From Aerococcus loyolae (GTDB lineage Bacteria > Bacillota > Bacilli > Lactobacillales > Aerococcaceae): a stretch of DNA of 64,000 nt. The notes under the pieces are model-generated. The model was not told the DNA's origin. It saw only the letters and a list, made by a program, of their open reading frames with translations, and searched no databases. The stretch is from the NCBI RefSeq assembly GCF_002871915.2, contig NZ_CP126958.1, forward strand, positions 930,001 to 994,000, written 5' to 3'. The first letter of the stretch is position 1, and every line of letters starts with the position of its first letter. Made by a program: the position numbers and the translations under genes. Below are positions 56,536 through 64,000 of the stretch, one piece after another.

Positions 56536-57426
56536 ATGGCCATCATTATTTCTAGTATTTCTCAGGGCCTGATGTGGGCAATTTTAGCCTTTGGGGTTTA
56601 TTTAAGCTTTCGCATTTTAGATATTGCTGATATGTCTGCTGAAGGAAGTTTTCCTCTCGGGGCAGCGGTATGTGCCAAGCTAATTGTTTCAGGTTGGCAC
56701 CCCTTATTAGCTACATTGATTGCTTTCCTTGCTGGTATGCTGGCAGGAGCAGTTAACGGTTTTATGATTAATAAGATGCATATTCCAGCCCTATTATCAG
56801 GGATTCTAACCATGACCGGACTCTATTCGGTAAATATTCGCATCATGGGGCAAGCCAATATTCCCTTATTAGGTGAAGCTAGCCTAATGGATAGCCTCTA
56901 CAATCTGGGCTTTAATTTAACTGCTGCTTCTCTGATTGTTAGCCTGATTTTCGTCATTTTAGTGATCTTTGTTTTGGTCCTATTTATGAATACAGAGTAT
57001 GGTTTGAGTCTGAGAGCGACCGGGGATAATCCCCTCATGGCGGAGGCCAATGGTATTCGAACTGATCAAATGAAATTAGTTGGCCTGATGATTTCAAATG
57101 GTTTGATCGCTTTGTCCGGTGCGATTATCTGTCAAAATAATGGTTATGCCGATATTGCCATGGGGACAGGAACCATTGTTATTGGCTTAGCAGCAGTTAT
57201 TATAGGTGAGGTTATTTGTCGAAATTTGAGCTTTGGTAAACGCCTAGTAACGATCGCTTTAGGGGCAGTAATTTATCGCTTAATTATTGACCTTATCATG
57301 CAACAGCAAGTCATTCCGGTCTTACCAAGTGATATAAAAATTTTATCTTCCCTTGCCCTAGCGATTATCCTCTTTGCTCCTTATGCCAAGAGTCAAATCG
57401 AACACAAGAGAAAACAAAAGCAGTAG
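56536..57426 (+). CDS. Second ABC importer permease, TrpY-like
   Basis: 296 residues, close paralogue of the permease at 15727 (shared SAEGSFPLGAAVCAKL, MHIPALLSGILTMTGLYS, GTGTIVIGLAAVIIGE). Intact frame with multiple hydrophobic segments. It begins four bases after the original stop of the disrupted binding-protein gene, with GAAGGGAG upstream, so ribosomes stopping early at 56379 could reduce coupled translation. Could serve either binding protein. Confidence 0.9.
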   Translation: MAIIISSISQGLMWAILAFGVYLSFRILDIADMSAEGSFPLGAAVCAKLIVSGWHPLLATLIAFLAGMLAGAVNGFMINKMHIPALLSGILTMTGLYSVNIRIMGQANIPLLGEASLMDSLYNLGFNLTAASLIVSLIFVILVIFVLVLFMNTEYGLSLRATGDNPLMAEANGIRTDQMKLVGLMISNGLIALSGAIICQNNGYADIAMGTGTIVIGLAAVIIGEVICRNLSFGKRLVTIALGAVIYRLIIDLIMQQQVIPVLPSDIKILSSLALAIILFAPYAKSQIEHKRKQKQ

Positions 57427-57439
57427 AAAGGTGGTCACT

Positions 57440-58249
57440 ATGTCAGAATTATTGAAATTAAAGCAGGTTAACAAAGTCTTCAATAGGAATAGTGCTAATG
57501 AAAATTATGTGATCAAAGACTTTAATTTGACCATTCACGAAGGGGAGTTTGTTTGTGTGATTGGATCCAATGGCGCGGGAAAATCAACCCTTTTAAACTT
57601 AATTGCTGGAACCCATCCTGTGACTTCTGGGCAGATCTTTTTAAAGGGAAAAGAAATTACTCAAGATCCTGCCTTTAAACGTGCTGGACAGGTTAGTCGG
57701 GTTTTTCAAGACCCACAAATGGGAACTGCACGTAACTTAACCATTGAAGAAAACCTGGCTATTGCTTATAAAAGAGGAAAAAAGCGGTCTTTTAATCTGG
57801 CGGTCACTGAAGACATGCGGCAAGTTTTTCATAGGGAATTAAGCCGACTGAATTTGGGACTGGATCAACGTTTAACCACACCAGCTGCAAATTTATCAGG
57901 CGGGCAACGCCAGGTGTTAACGCTCTTGATGGCTATTTTGGAGAAGCCAGAACTTTTACTCCTGGATGAACATATTGCAGCTCTTGATCCCCGGACCAGT
58001 GCTATGGTTATGGACTTAACAGACCAATTAATTTCGGAGCATCAATTAACTAGCTTAATGATTACCCATGATATGAACGACGCTTTAAGCTATGGGAACC
58101 GTTTAATTATGCTCCATGAAGGGCGAATTGTGGTTGATGTGAGTGGATATGATAAAAGCAAATTGTCAGTTGAAGATCTTATGGAACTCTTTAAAAAGAG
58201 TGTCGGTAATCAACTAGTCAGTGATGAATTATTACTCAATGTTAAGTAA
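57440..58249 (+). CDS. Second ABC importer ATPase, TrpZ-like
   Basis: About 269 residues. Walker A GSNGAGKST near 42, FQDPQMGTARN, signature LSGGQRQVL near 155, Walker B LLLLDEHIAALDP (the first copy has HTAALDP), ITHDMNDALSYGN. AAAGGTGG at 57427-57434 sets the start at ATG 57440; the open frame extends upstream into the permease gene without RBS. Intact despite the broken binding protein. Confidence 0.92.
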   Translation: MSELLKLKQVNKVFNRNSANENYVIKDFNLTIHEGEFVCVIGSNGAGKSTLLNLIAGTHPVTSGQIFLKGKEITQDPAFKRAGQVSRVFQDPQMGTARNLTIEENLAIAYKRGKKRSFNLAVTEDMRQVFHRELSRLNLGLDQRLTTPAANLSGGQRQVLTLLMAILEKPELLLLDEHIAALDPRTSAMVMDLTDQLISEHQLTSLMITHDMNDALSYGNRLIMLHEGRIVVDVSGYDKSKLSVEDLMELFKKSVGNQLVSDELLLNVK

Positions 58250-58268
58250 AATGAAACCATACAATCAG

Positions 58269-58302
58269 CCCAGTGAATTGTCTAATAATCCACTGGGTTT
58301 TT
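58269..58302 (+). terminator. Terminator of the second ABC operon
   Basis: CCCAGTG (58269-58275) pairs with CACTGGG (58291-58297), 15-base loop, then TTTTT. Confidence 0.8.
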
Positions 58303-58318
58303 AAGTGATTAATATATG

Positions 58319-59008
58319 CTATCTGTCTAATCTTTTCAGGGAATCAGCGATTAATTCCTCAAAATAAATGAGTGTCAGACCAAAAAAGACCTGGGGCTTG
58401 TATTCCTTATAACGAAAAATAGAAAAAGACTTGGTGTCAATAGTTAATTGCGCATTTTCTTGCAGTTGACCACTCGGGTTACCGGTAAAAACCATATATT
58501 CCACCCCGTTTTTATGGGCAAGCTGAGCTAAACGCAGAAGATATTCAGTCTCACCGGAGTGACTAATAAAAATAATGACAGCTTCATTAGCAAATTCTTT
58601 ATTGATGAATTCCTCATAAGTATTACTTATGGAGCGAAAGCCAAAAGTATTTAGGAGGTCAGACATATAATTAGCTAAGTGTAAGGAAAAGCCTAGCCCC
58701 ATAAAAATAAATAATTTATCCTGGTATTTTTCAATCATTTGATAAAAATCATCACCATAGCAATCGATAATTGATTGTTGGCTGACGTGCATTTCTTTTT
58801 CACGTTCTTGGTTAAATTGAAATAATAATTCACTATAACCGGAGAAGTTCATTTTTTTGGCTAAATGAATAATGGTTGCCGGGGAAACATAGGCTTTTTC
58901 TGCTAGCTCGCGGATTGTTAACTTGGCATCAGATTGGATTAAATGTTTTAAAATATCAACTTCAGTGTCCGTTAAATGATATTTACTGATAATACGGTCT
59001 AATTTCAT
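58319..59008 (-). CDS. RpiR/MurR-family transcription regulator
   Basis: 229 residues: N-terminal helix-turn-helix of the RpiR type (LTDTEVDILKHL near 12; SPATIIHLAKKMNFSGYSEL near 42-61) and a C-terminal SIS domain (about 95-220; LFIFMGLGFSLHLANYM, IFISHSGETEYLLRLAQLA) that would bind a phosphosugar or related ligand. Divergent from the flavoprotein-permease operon, so it probably controls that operon and itself. The ligand cannot be told from sequence. Confidence 0.88.
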   Translation of the reverse strand: MKLDRIISKYHLTDTEVDILKHLIQSDAKLTIRELAEKAYVSPATIIHLAKKMNFSGYSELLFQFNQEREKEMHVSQQSIIDCYGDDFYQMIEKYQDKLFIFMGLGFSLHLANYMSDLLNTFGFRSISNTYEEFINKEFANEAVIIFISHSGETEYLLRLAQLAHKNGVEYMVFTGNPSGQLQENAQLTIDTKSFSIFRYKEYKPQVFFGLTLIYFEELIADSLKRLDR

Positions 59009-59041
59009 TTAATTACCTCATTATATTTATTAATAAATTAC

Positions 59042-59050
59042 ATTATAACA
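59042..59050 (-). promoter_or_regulatory. Extended -10 promoter of the RpiR-type gene
   Basis: On the - strand TGTTATAAT (59050-59042), about 34 bases before the start codon at 59008. Confidence 0.5.
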
Positions 59051-59066
59051 TTTTTACAAGAATCCA

Positions 59067-59080
59067 TGATAGCGATTACT
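59067..59080 (+). promoter_or_regulatory. Candidate cre site in the divergent RpiR/flavoprotein region
   Basis: TGATAGCGATTACT matches TGWNANCGNTNWCA at 13 of 14 positions (last A is T). It lies between the divergent promoters; CcpA control of the flavoprotein operon is plausible. The overlapping inverted repeat GATTA/TAATC (near 59074-59086) could alternatively be an RpiR operator. Confidence 0.45.
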
Positions 59081-59226
59081 TTAATCACTAATGGGTTATT
59101 TCCTATTTTGTTTAGTTTGAAATTGAACATGTTTATATTAACTCCTAAAGTATAGTAACAGCTATTCTTAATATGTTATCCTTATCATGAACACAGGTTA
59201 TCTATTTATTTTTAGGAGGTATAAAG

Positions 59227-61098
59227 ATGACAAAAGGTCTTTTTGAACCAGGTAGTTATTCTGTTAGAGCAGCAGGACACAATGGGTCTTTACCTATGGA
59301 AGTTACTCTGACTGACGATCGCATTAAGAGTATTGAGATTGATACCAGTGGTGAAAGTAAGGGAATCACTTCACCAGTCTTTGAAAGAATTCCTAAAGCA
59401 ATTATTGAAGGCCAAACCCTCAATGTTGATACCGTCAGTGGAGCGACAGTAACTAGTAAGGGGATTTTGGCAGGTGTTGCTGACGCTATTGAAGCAGCGG
59501 GTGGGAATCCTGAAGAATTCCGTAATCGCCCTAAATACCAAGCTGACCAAGCTGAAAGTCCTGGTGAAAAAACTGCTGATGTGGTTGTATTAGGTTCAGG
59601 TGGAGCCGGTTTATCAGCAGCTATCGGTGCCGTTGATAAGGGAGCTAAGGTCATTCTTCTTGAAAAATTCCCTTCACTCGGCGGAAATACTACTCGGACT
59701 GGGGGACAAATTAACTCTGCTGACCCTGAATGGCAAAAAGGCTTTGATGCTTTCCCAGGAGAAGTTAATAACTTAAAAGGGATTTATCAAATGGACGAAG
59801 CGGACTTCCCAGAAGCCTATCGCCCACAATTCCGTGAGTTAAAAGACGAGCTAGAAAAATACTTTGCTGATATGGAAAACGGGGAAAATTACCTCTTCGA
59901 TTCAGAAAACCTCTTCTGTATCCAAACCTTATTAGGAGGAACCCGGAAAGACTTAGATGGTCATGTTACCTATGGTAATTATGACTTAGTATCTAATTTA
60001 ACCCACAAAGGTCGTCAAACCATTGAATGGATGAAAACCAAGGGTGTTGAATTTGATGAAGAGCATGTTACTGAACCTGTGGGAGCTTCCTGGCGTCGTG
60101 CCCGTGAACCAATTCCTACTGGGGGCTACGGCTTTATTGACCCCTTGCAAAAATACTTTACCCAACAAGGCGGAGAAATTATTACCGACTGCCAAGCTAA
60201 AGAATTACTGGTAGAAGACGGTAAAATTGTTGGTGTCAAAGCTCAATACAGTAACGGTAATGACTTAACTGTTCACGCTAAGAGTGGGGTAGTTATGGCT
60301 ACTGGTGGCTATTCAGCTAATTATGAAATGGTCAAAAAATATGATAATTACTGGGGTAATCTTCCTGAAACGATTCCAACAACCAATTCACCAGCCTTAA
60401 CCGGTGATGGTATTGCAATGGGGCTATCAGTTAATGCAGCTCTAGTAGATATGGGCTTTGCTCAATTGATGCCTAGTGCCGACCCTATTACAGGTAATAT
60501 CTTCAGTGGGATTGACTGTCCACCTTCTGATTTCGTCTTTGTTAACTTAGAAGGTAAACGTTTTGTTAATGAATATGGGACTCGTGACCAACTTTGCCAA
60601 GCAATCTTTGACCAAGGCGGCTTGATTTACAATATTTCTGACAAAAATATTGCGGCAACTCGTTTCAATTCTACTGATGAACAACTTGAAAATGATATTA
60701 AAAATGATGCTTGCTTTAGAGCAGATACCTTGGAAGAACTTGCTGAACAAATCAATATTGATCCTGAAGTACTGGTTGATACCATTGAGAAATATAACCA
60801 ATATGTTGAGGATGGACACGATCCTGAATTTAATAAGGGTTCATTCAACTATAAAGTAGAGGTTCCTCCATTCTACGCGACTCCAAGAAGTCCTGCAACC
60901 CATCATACCATGGGTGGTTTGAAAATCAATGTGAATGCCCAAGTGATCAATGAAGATGGCGAAGCTATTGATGGCTTATTTGCAGCAGGTGAAGTTGCAG
61001 GTGGTATTCACGCAGGGAACCGTCTCGGTGGAAACGCCTTAATTGACATCTTTACTTACGGAAGAATTGCTGGCGAAAACGCTGCAAGCAATCGATAG
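59227..61098 (+). CDS. Fumarate-reductase-like flavoprotein with FMN-binding domain
   Basis: 623 residues, no signal peptide, so cytoplasmic. N-terminal FMN-binding domain (about 5-95) with DTVSGAT near 74-80, the motif where ApbE attaches FMN covalently to Thr. Then an FAD domain (VVVLGSGGAGLSAAIGA near 120). Family catalytic region: RFVNEYGTRDQL near 445, HHTMGGL near 561 and NRLGGNAL near 600 match the substrate-binding His and Arg residues of flavocytochrome-c fumarate reductases and urocanate reductases. No heme motif. It probably reduces an enoate such as fumarate; the substrate may be the one imported by the adjacent permease. AGGAGGT precedes the ATG. Confidence 0.88.
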   Translation: MTKGLFEPGSYSVRAAGHNGSLPMEVTLTDDRIKSIEIDTSGESKGITSPVFERIPKAIIEGQTLNVDTVSGATVTSKGILAGVADAIEAAGGNPEEFRNRPKYQADQAESPGEKTADVVVLGSGGAGLSAAIGAVDKGAKVILLEKFPSLGGNTTRTGGQINSADPEWQKGFDAFPGEVNNLKGIYQMDEADFPEAYRPQFRELKDELEKYFADMENGENYLFDSENLFCIQTLLGGTRKDLDGHVTYGNYDLVSNLTHKGRQTIEWMKTKGVEFDEEHVTEPVGASWRRAREPIPTGGYGFIDPLQKYFTQQGGEIITDCQAKELLVEDGKIVGVKAQYSNGNDLTVHAKSGVVMATGGYSANYEMVKKYDNYWGNLPETIPTTNSPALTGDGIAMGLSVNAALVDMGFAQLMPSADPITGNIFSGIDCPPSDFVFVNLEGKRFVNEYGTRDQLCQAIFDQGGLIYNISDKNIAATRFNSTDEQLENDIKNDACFRADTLEELAEQINIDPEVLVDTIEKYNQYVEDGHDPEFNKGSFNYKVEVPPFYATPRSPATHHTMGGLKINVNAQVINEDGEAIDGLFAAGEVAGGIHAGNRLGGNALIDIFTYGRIAGENAASNR

Positions 61099-61128
61099 TC
61101 TTTAGAACGAGGAAAGGTGTATTAACTT

Positions 61129-62463
61129 ATGGAAGTTATTGGTATCATTGGGCTAATTGTAGCCATAATTAGCGTCATTTACCTTTCATTTAAAGGTTTA
61201 AGCATGGTAGTGGCAGCGCCACTATCTGCTTTAATTATTATCTTATGTAACCAAATGGATATCTTTGGGTCATTAATTGGTCCAGAAAATTCCTATATGG
61301 CCGGATTGGCTGGCTTTTTAATTAAGAACTTCGGGATTTTCATCCTGGGTGCTATTTTAGGCCAATACATGGATAAAAGTGGAGCAACTGTTTCTATCGC
61401 TAACTTTATCTTAGATAAAGTCGGAACTGAAAGTGCCTATAAAGTGCTGGTAGCCTTAACCTTTATCGGGGCCTTATTAACCTTTGGTGGTATTAGTATT
61501 TTTGTGGTTTTCTTTACTTTAATTCCTCTTGCCAGACCGATTTTTAAGAAATTAGACATTAACTGGAAATTATTATCTATTCCGTTATATTTAGGAGCCG
61601 GGACCTTTACCATGTCCATGATTCCGGGGACTCCATCCGTACAAAATGCTATTCCTACAACGACACTTGGCACGAGCTTAACGGCTGCTCCAGTGCTTGG
61701 GATTATTTCTACTGTTGTCATGCTGGGCTTTGGTCTATGGTATATGAAATACGAACTCGACAAGAGTCAAGCAAAAGGGGAAGGTTTCTATTCATATCTT
61801 GAAGGAGATACAAGTCATATCGAAGAGGATGTCGTTGAACATTCTGATAATGACTTACCATCCTTTGTGACCAGTATTATTCCTTTGGTAATTCTAATTG
61901 CAACTATTATGATATTTTCAAATGTTGATAATATTATCTTAATTGCCTTAACCATGAGCATTGTGCTATCAGCATTCTTATTCAAGTCCTATTTACCTAA
62001 GCAAACAGAAGTCTTAAATGCTGGGGCAACCGGCTCAGTTGGCTCTTCCTTTGGGGCAGCAAGTGCTGTGGCCTTTGGGGCGGTATTAACCAGTGCACCA
62101 ACCTTTGACGCGATTAAACAAGCCATCCTTAATATTCCTGGACCACCATTAGTTAGTTTAGCGGTTGCAACTGCTATTCTTTCAGGGGTAATGGCTGCTT
62201 CAGGTGCCATTGGGACAGTTATTACCCAATTAGCACCAACTTACTTATCAATGGGGATTCCAGCTGAAATTATCCACCGTATCGTTGTTATTGGTGGTGG
62301 AGTAATTACAGTTGTTCCTCAATCAGGAGTTGTCTTAACCTTTAACAATATTAGTGGTTTAGACTTCAAACATGGTTTTAAAGAAGCATTTATTGTAAGT
62401 AACGGTGGCTTCTTATTATCCTTAATCGTTACTGTCATTGTGGCACAAATCTTCTACTTGTAA
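61129..62463 (+). CDS. GntP-family permease
   Basis: Membrane transporter of 444 residues with about 12 hydrophobic segments, of the gluconate:H+ symporter (GntP) type: NFGIFILGAILGQYMDKSG near 88, GISIFVVFFTLIPLARPIFKK near 122, FTMSMIPGTPSVQNAIPTTTLGT near 159 and ASGAIGTVITQLAPTYLSMGIP near 360. It lies 30 bases after the flavoprotein in the same operon, with GAAAGGTG upstream. A small carboxylate or hydroxy-acid is the expected substrate. Confidence 0.85.
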   Translation: MEVIGIIGLIVAIISVIYLSFKGLSMVVAAPLSALIIILCNQMDIFGSLIGPENSYMAGLAGFLIKNFGIFILGAILGQYMDKSGATVSIANFILDKVGTESAYKVLVALTFIGALLTFGGISIFVVFFTLIPLARPIFKKLDINWKLLSIPLYLGAGTFTMSMIPGTPSVQNAIPTTTLGTSLTAAPVLGIISTVVMLGFGLWYMKYELDKSQAKGEGFYSYLEGDTSHIEEDVVEHSDNDLPSFVTSIIPLVILIATIMIFSNVDNIILIALTMSIVLSAFLFKSYLPKQTEVLNAGATGSVGSSFGAASAVAFGAVLTSAPTFDAIKQAILNIPGPPLVSLAVATAILSGVMAASGAIGTVITQLAPTYLSMGIPAEIIHRIVVIGGGVITVVPQSGVVLTFNNISGLDFKHGFKEAFIVSNGGFLLSLIVTVIVAQIFYL

Positions 62464-62494
62464 GATTTAACAAGCTTTAAATAGCCCCCAATTA

Positions 62495-62530
62495 AAGAAC
62501 AGGATTAGAAGGTCCTGTTCTTTTTCTTTT
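62495..62530 (+). terminator. Terminator after the GntP permease, with CTTTTT repeats
   Basis: GAACAGGA (62497-62504) pairs with TCCTGTTC (62513-62520), followed by T5 and a short run of CTTTTT repeats to about 62540. Confidence 0.9.
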
Positions 62531-62628
62531 TCTTTTTCTTTGATGTCCCTGGCAGTGGGAAAAACTCGGAAATGAAATTCTAGCTTTTCGATCACACTAT
62601 AAAAGTATTCCAAACGATATGCTTTATA

Positions 62629-62645
62629 TGCTATTATTTTATAAT
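62629..62645 (+). promoter_or_regulatory. Candidate promoter region of folP
   Basis: Two overlapping options: extended -10 TGCTATTAT (62629-62637) and TATAAT (62640-62645); neither has a good -35. Confidence 0.4.
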
Positions 62646-62718
62646 ACCTAGAAGTCAGTAGTTATTCAAAAAGAAATACTGGGTTAATGGTGAATATGCT
62701 AGTTAAGAGAGGAAAATT

Positions 62719-63552
62719 ATGCATAGTTTTGTTTTAAGAGATGGTAGAAAAATTGATTTTCAGCAAACTGAAATTATGGGAATTATTAATATTACTAAAA
62801 ATTCATTTTACAAAGAATCTCGTGTTTCAGAAGAAAATTTAATGCAGAGGGTAGATCAGTTTATTCAAGAAGGTGCCTTTATTTTAGATATTGGAGCAGA
62901 ATCAACACGTCCCGGCATTGATCCAGTTGATGAGCAGACTGAAATCCAAAATATCCAAAGAGCTGTAAGTATGATTAGAGAAAAATACCCTAACATCTTA
63001 TTGTCTATTGACACTTATCGGGCCACAACGGCGGAAGCAGCTATATTAGCTGGTGCGGATATTATTAATGATATCTCTGGACTCACTTTTGATGAAAGAA
63101 TGGCTGATGTAGTTGCTAAATATCAAGTGCCCATAATTATTATGCATATAAAAGGCAAACCTAAAGACATGCAAAATGATCCGCATTACGATGACTTAAT
63201 TACTGAAGTAGAAGAATTTTTCGACCAGCAAATTCAATTAGCCCTTGATCACGGCATTCAAAGAGATAAGATTATCCTAGACCCTGGTATTGGCTTTGGT
63301 AAAAACTATGAGCACAATGTTAGTTTAATTAAGAATATTGACTTTATGAAAAAATATCAGCTTCCTATTCTTTTGGCAGTATCCAGGAAAACCTTTATCG
63401 GTCAACGTTTGGGAGGCTTAGAGCCTAGTGAGCGTCTAGAAGGGACAATTGCTGTTTCCTGTTTTGCAGCCATGAAAGGAATAGAAATGGTGCGGGTTCA
63501 CGATGTTAAAGAAAATTTACGTGCGATTCGGGTGATGGAGTTATTTAAATGA
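62719..63552 (+). CDS. folP: Dihydropteroate synthase
   Basis: Joins p-aminobenzoate to pterin pyrophosphate in folate synthesis; sulfonamide target. 277 residues of the TIM-barrel family: MGIINITKNSFYKESR near 16 (loop 1; the usual D of NxTPDSF is replaced by K here), LDIGAESTRPG near 57-67, IINDISGL near 115, ILDPGIGFGKN near 193 and SRKTFIG near 222. GAGAGGAAAA upstream of ATG. Stop overlaps the folK start. The NITKNSF wording is slightly unusual but the rest is canonical. Confidence 0.95.
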   Translation: MHSFVLRDGRKIDFQQTEIMGIINITKNSFYKESRVSEENLMQRVDQFIQEGAFILDIGAESTRPGIDPVDEQTEIQNIQRAVSMIREKYPNILLSIDTYRATTAEAAILAGADIINDISGLTFDERMADVVAKYQVPIIIMHIKGKPKDMQNDPHYDDLITEVEEFFDQQIQLALDHGIQRDKIILDPGIGFGKNYEHNVSLIKNIDFMKKYQLPILLAVSRKTFIGQRLGGLEPSERLEGTIAVSCFAAMKGIEMVRVHDVKENLRAIRVMELFK

Positions 63553-64000
63553 AAACAACAGTATATTTAGCTATTGGTTCTAATTTAGGAGAGCTCAGCA
63601 AGAATCTAGATCAAGCTGTGCAAGCCGTTGATGCCTTGGAAGGCACAAAAGTCACTAAAAGATCAGCCAATTTATCTAATGCCGCTTACGGGGTTACTGA
63701 TCAGGATGATTTTCTCAATGGAGTTATCGAAATCATAACGAATTTAGCTCCCTTGGATTTATTAAAAGCTATAAAGAAGATTGAAAAAGAAATGGGGCGT
63801 ACAGAGACCTATCGATGGGGTCCACGTCTGATAGATATCGATATTATCTTTTACGGAGATATAGTCTTGGATAGCCAAGAATTGACGATTCCACATATCG
63901 ACATGGTCAATCGTGACTTTGTCTTAGGACCTTTAAAAGAAATCGCTCCTAATAAAAAGCATCCTATCTACAAAAAGACGGTAAGCGAATTGTACCAAGA
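63549..64000 (+). CDS. folK: HPPK pyrophosphokinase, N-terminal part
   Basis: 2-amino-4-hydroxy-6-hydroxymethyldihydropteridine pyrophosphokinase, the step before FolP. ATG 63549 overlaps the folP stop (ATGA). The frame stays open to the window end, giving 150 residues: YLAIGSNLGELSKNL at the start, pterin-binding DFLNGVIEI near 57, and the signature RWGPRLIDIDIIFYG near 90-104. Probably nearly complete, since HPPKs are about 160 residues. Confidence 0.94.
   Translation, partial: MKTTVYLAIGSNLGELSKNLDQAVQAVDALEGTKVTKRSANLSNAAYGVTDQDDFLNGVIEIITNLAPLDLLKAIKKIEKEMGRTETYRWGPRLIDIDIIFYGDIVLDSQELTIPHIDMVNRDFVLGPLKEIAPNKKHPIYKKTVSELYQ

Overview
The window is chromosomal DNA of a low-GC Gram-positive bacterium. 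PolC, RbgA/YlqF, CodY, HrcA, PlsY-ParE-ParC, YozE and a manganese-dependent pyrophosphatase place it in Bacilli, and gene order and protein style point to Lactobacillales. Aerococcus or a close relative is my best guess, from general resemblance and not from a search. Nearly all genes are on the + strand; only plsY, an IS30 transposase and an RpiR-type regulator are on the - strand.

Layout: (1) 1-5.9 kb, the end of cdsA, then rseP and polC. (2) 6.1-8.6 kb, a PII-like / DUF1538 membrane protein / tandem PII-like trio of unknown substrate. (3) 8.65-13.9 kb, the rimP-nusA-rnpM-ylxQ-infB-rbfA operon with a palindromic terminator in its leader. (4) 13.9-17.4 kb, a structured intergenic region, then an ABC importer operon of the TrpXYZ type behind an elaborate attenuator. 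(5) 17.5-23 kb, an aldehyde dehydrogenase, recQ, truB and ribF. (6) 23.1-30 kb, the hrcA-grpE-dnaK-dnaJ heat-shock operon and lepA. (7) 30.1-33.8 kb, a MazEF-type module, a baeRF-like protein and fhs. (8) 33.8-47.1 kb, an ABC-F protein, thyA, folA, a YpmS-like protein, yozE, a C-terminal processing protease, lepB, rbgA, rnhB, dprA, topA, xerC and codY. (9) 47.2-53.9 kb, plsY, an IS30-family insertion, parE and parC. (10) 54-58.3 kb, ppaC and a second, paralogous ABC importer operon with a paralogous attenuator. (11) 58.3-62.5 kb, an RpiR regulator divergent from a fumarate-reductase-like flavoprotein and a GntP-family permease. (12) 62.7-64 kb, folP and a truncated folK.

The most interesting signal is the pair of leaders at 14260-14585 and 55177-55505. 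Each has a good promoter, a Shine-Dalgarno sequence and a 26-27 codon ORF that ends in tightly packed Tyr/Phe codons and the identical peptide end SYFR-stop. Directly after the stop come successive, mutually exclusive hairpins and a strong intrinsic terminator. Each leader precedes an ABC importer of a family associated with aromatic amino acids. The pairings survive sequence divergence between the copies. I read this as ribosome-mediated (or arrest-peptide) attenuation controlling Tyr/Phe uptake, in a lineage where T-boxes would be expected. The second operon's binding-protein gene has an in-frame TAA.

Other points: the IS30 copy separated the original -35 and -10 of the parE promoter and seems to supply a replacement -35 from its own end; ParC carries Lys at position 84, a quinolone-resistance position; the dprA Shine-Dalgarno sequence lies in a hairpin. 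No rRNA, tRNA, CRISPR or prophage was seen.
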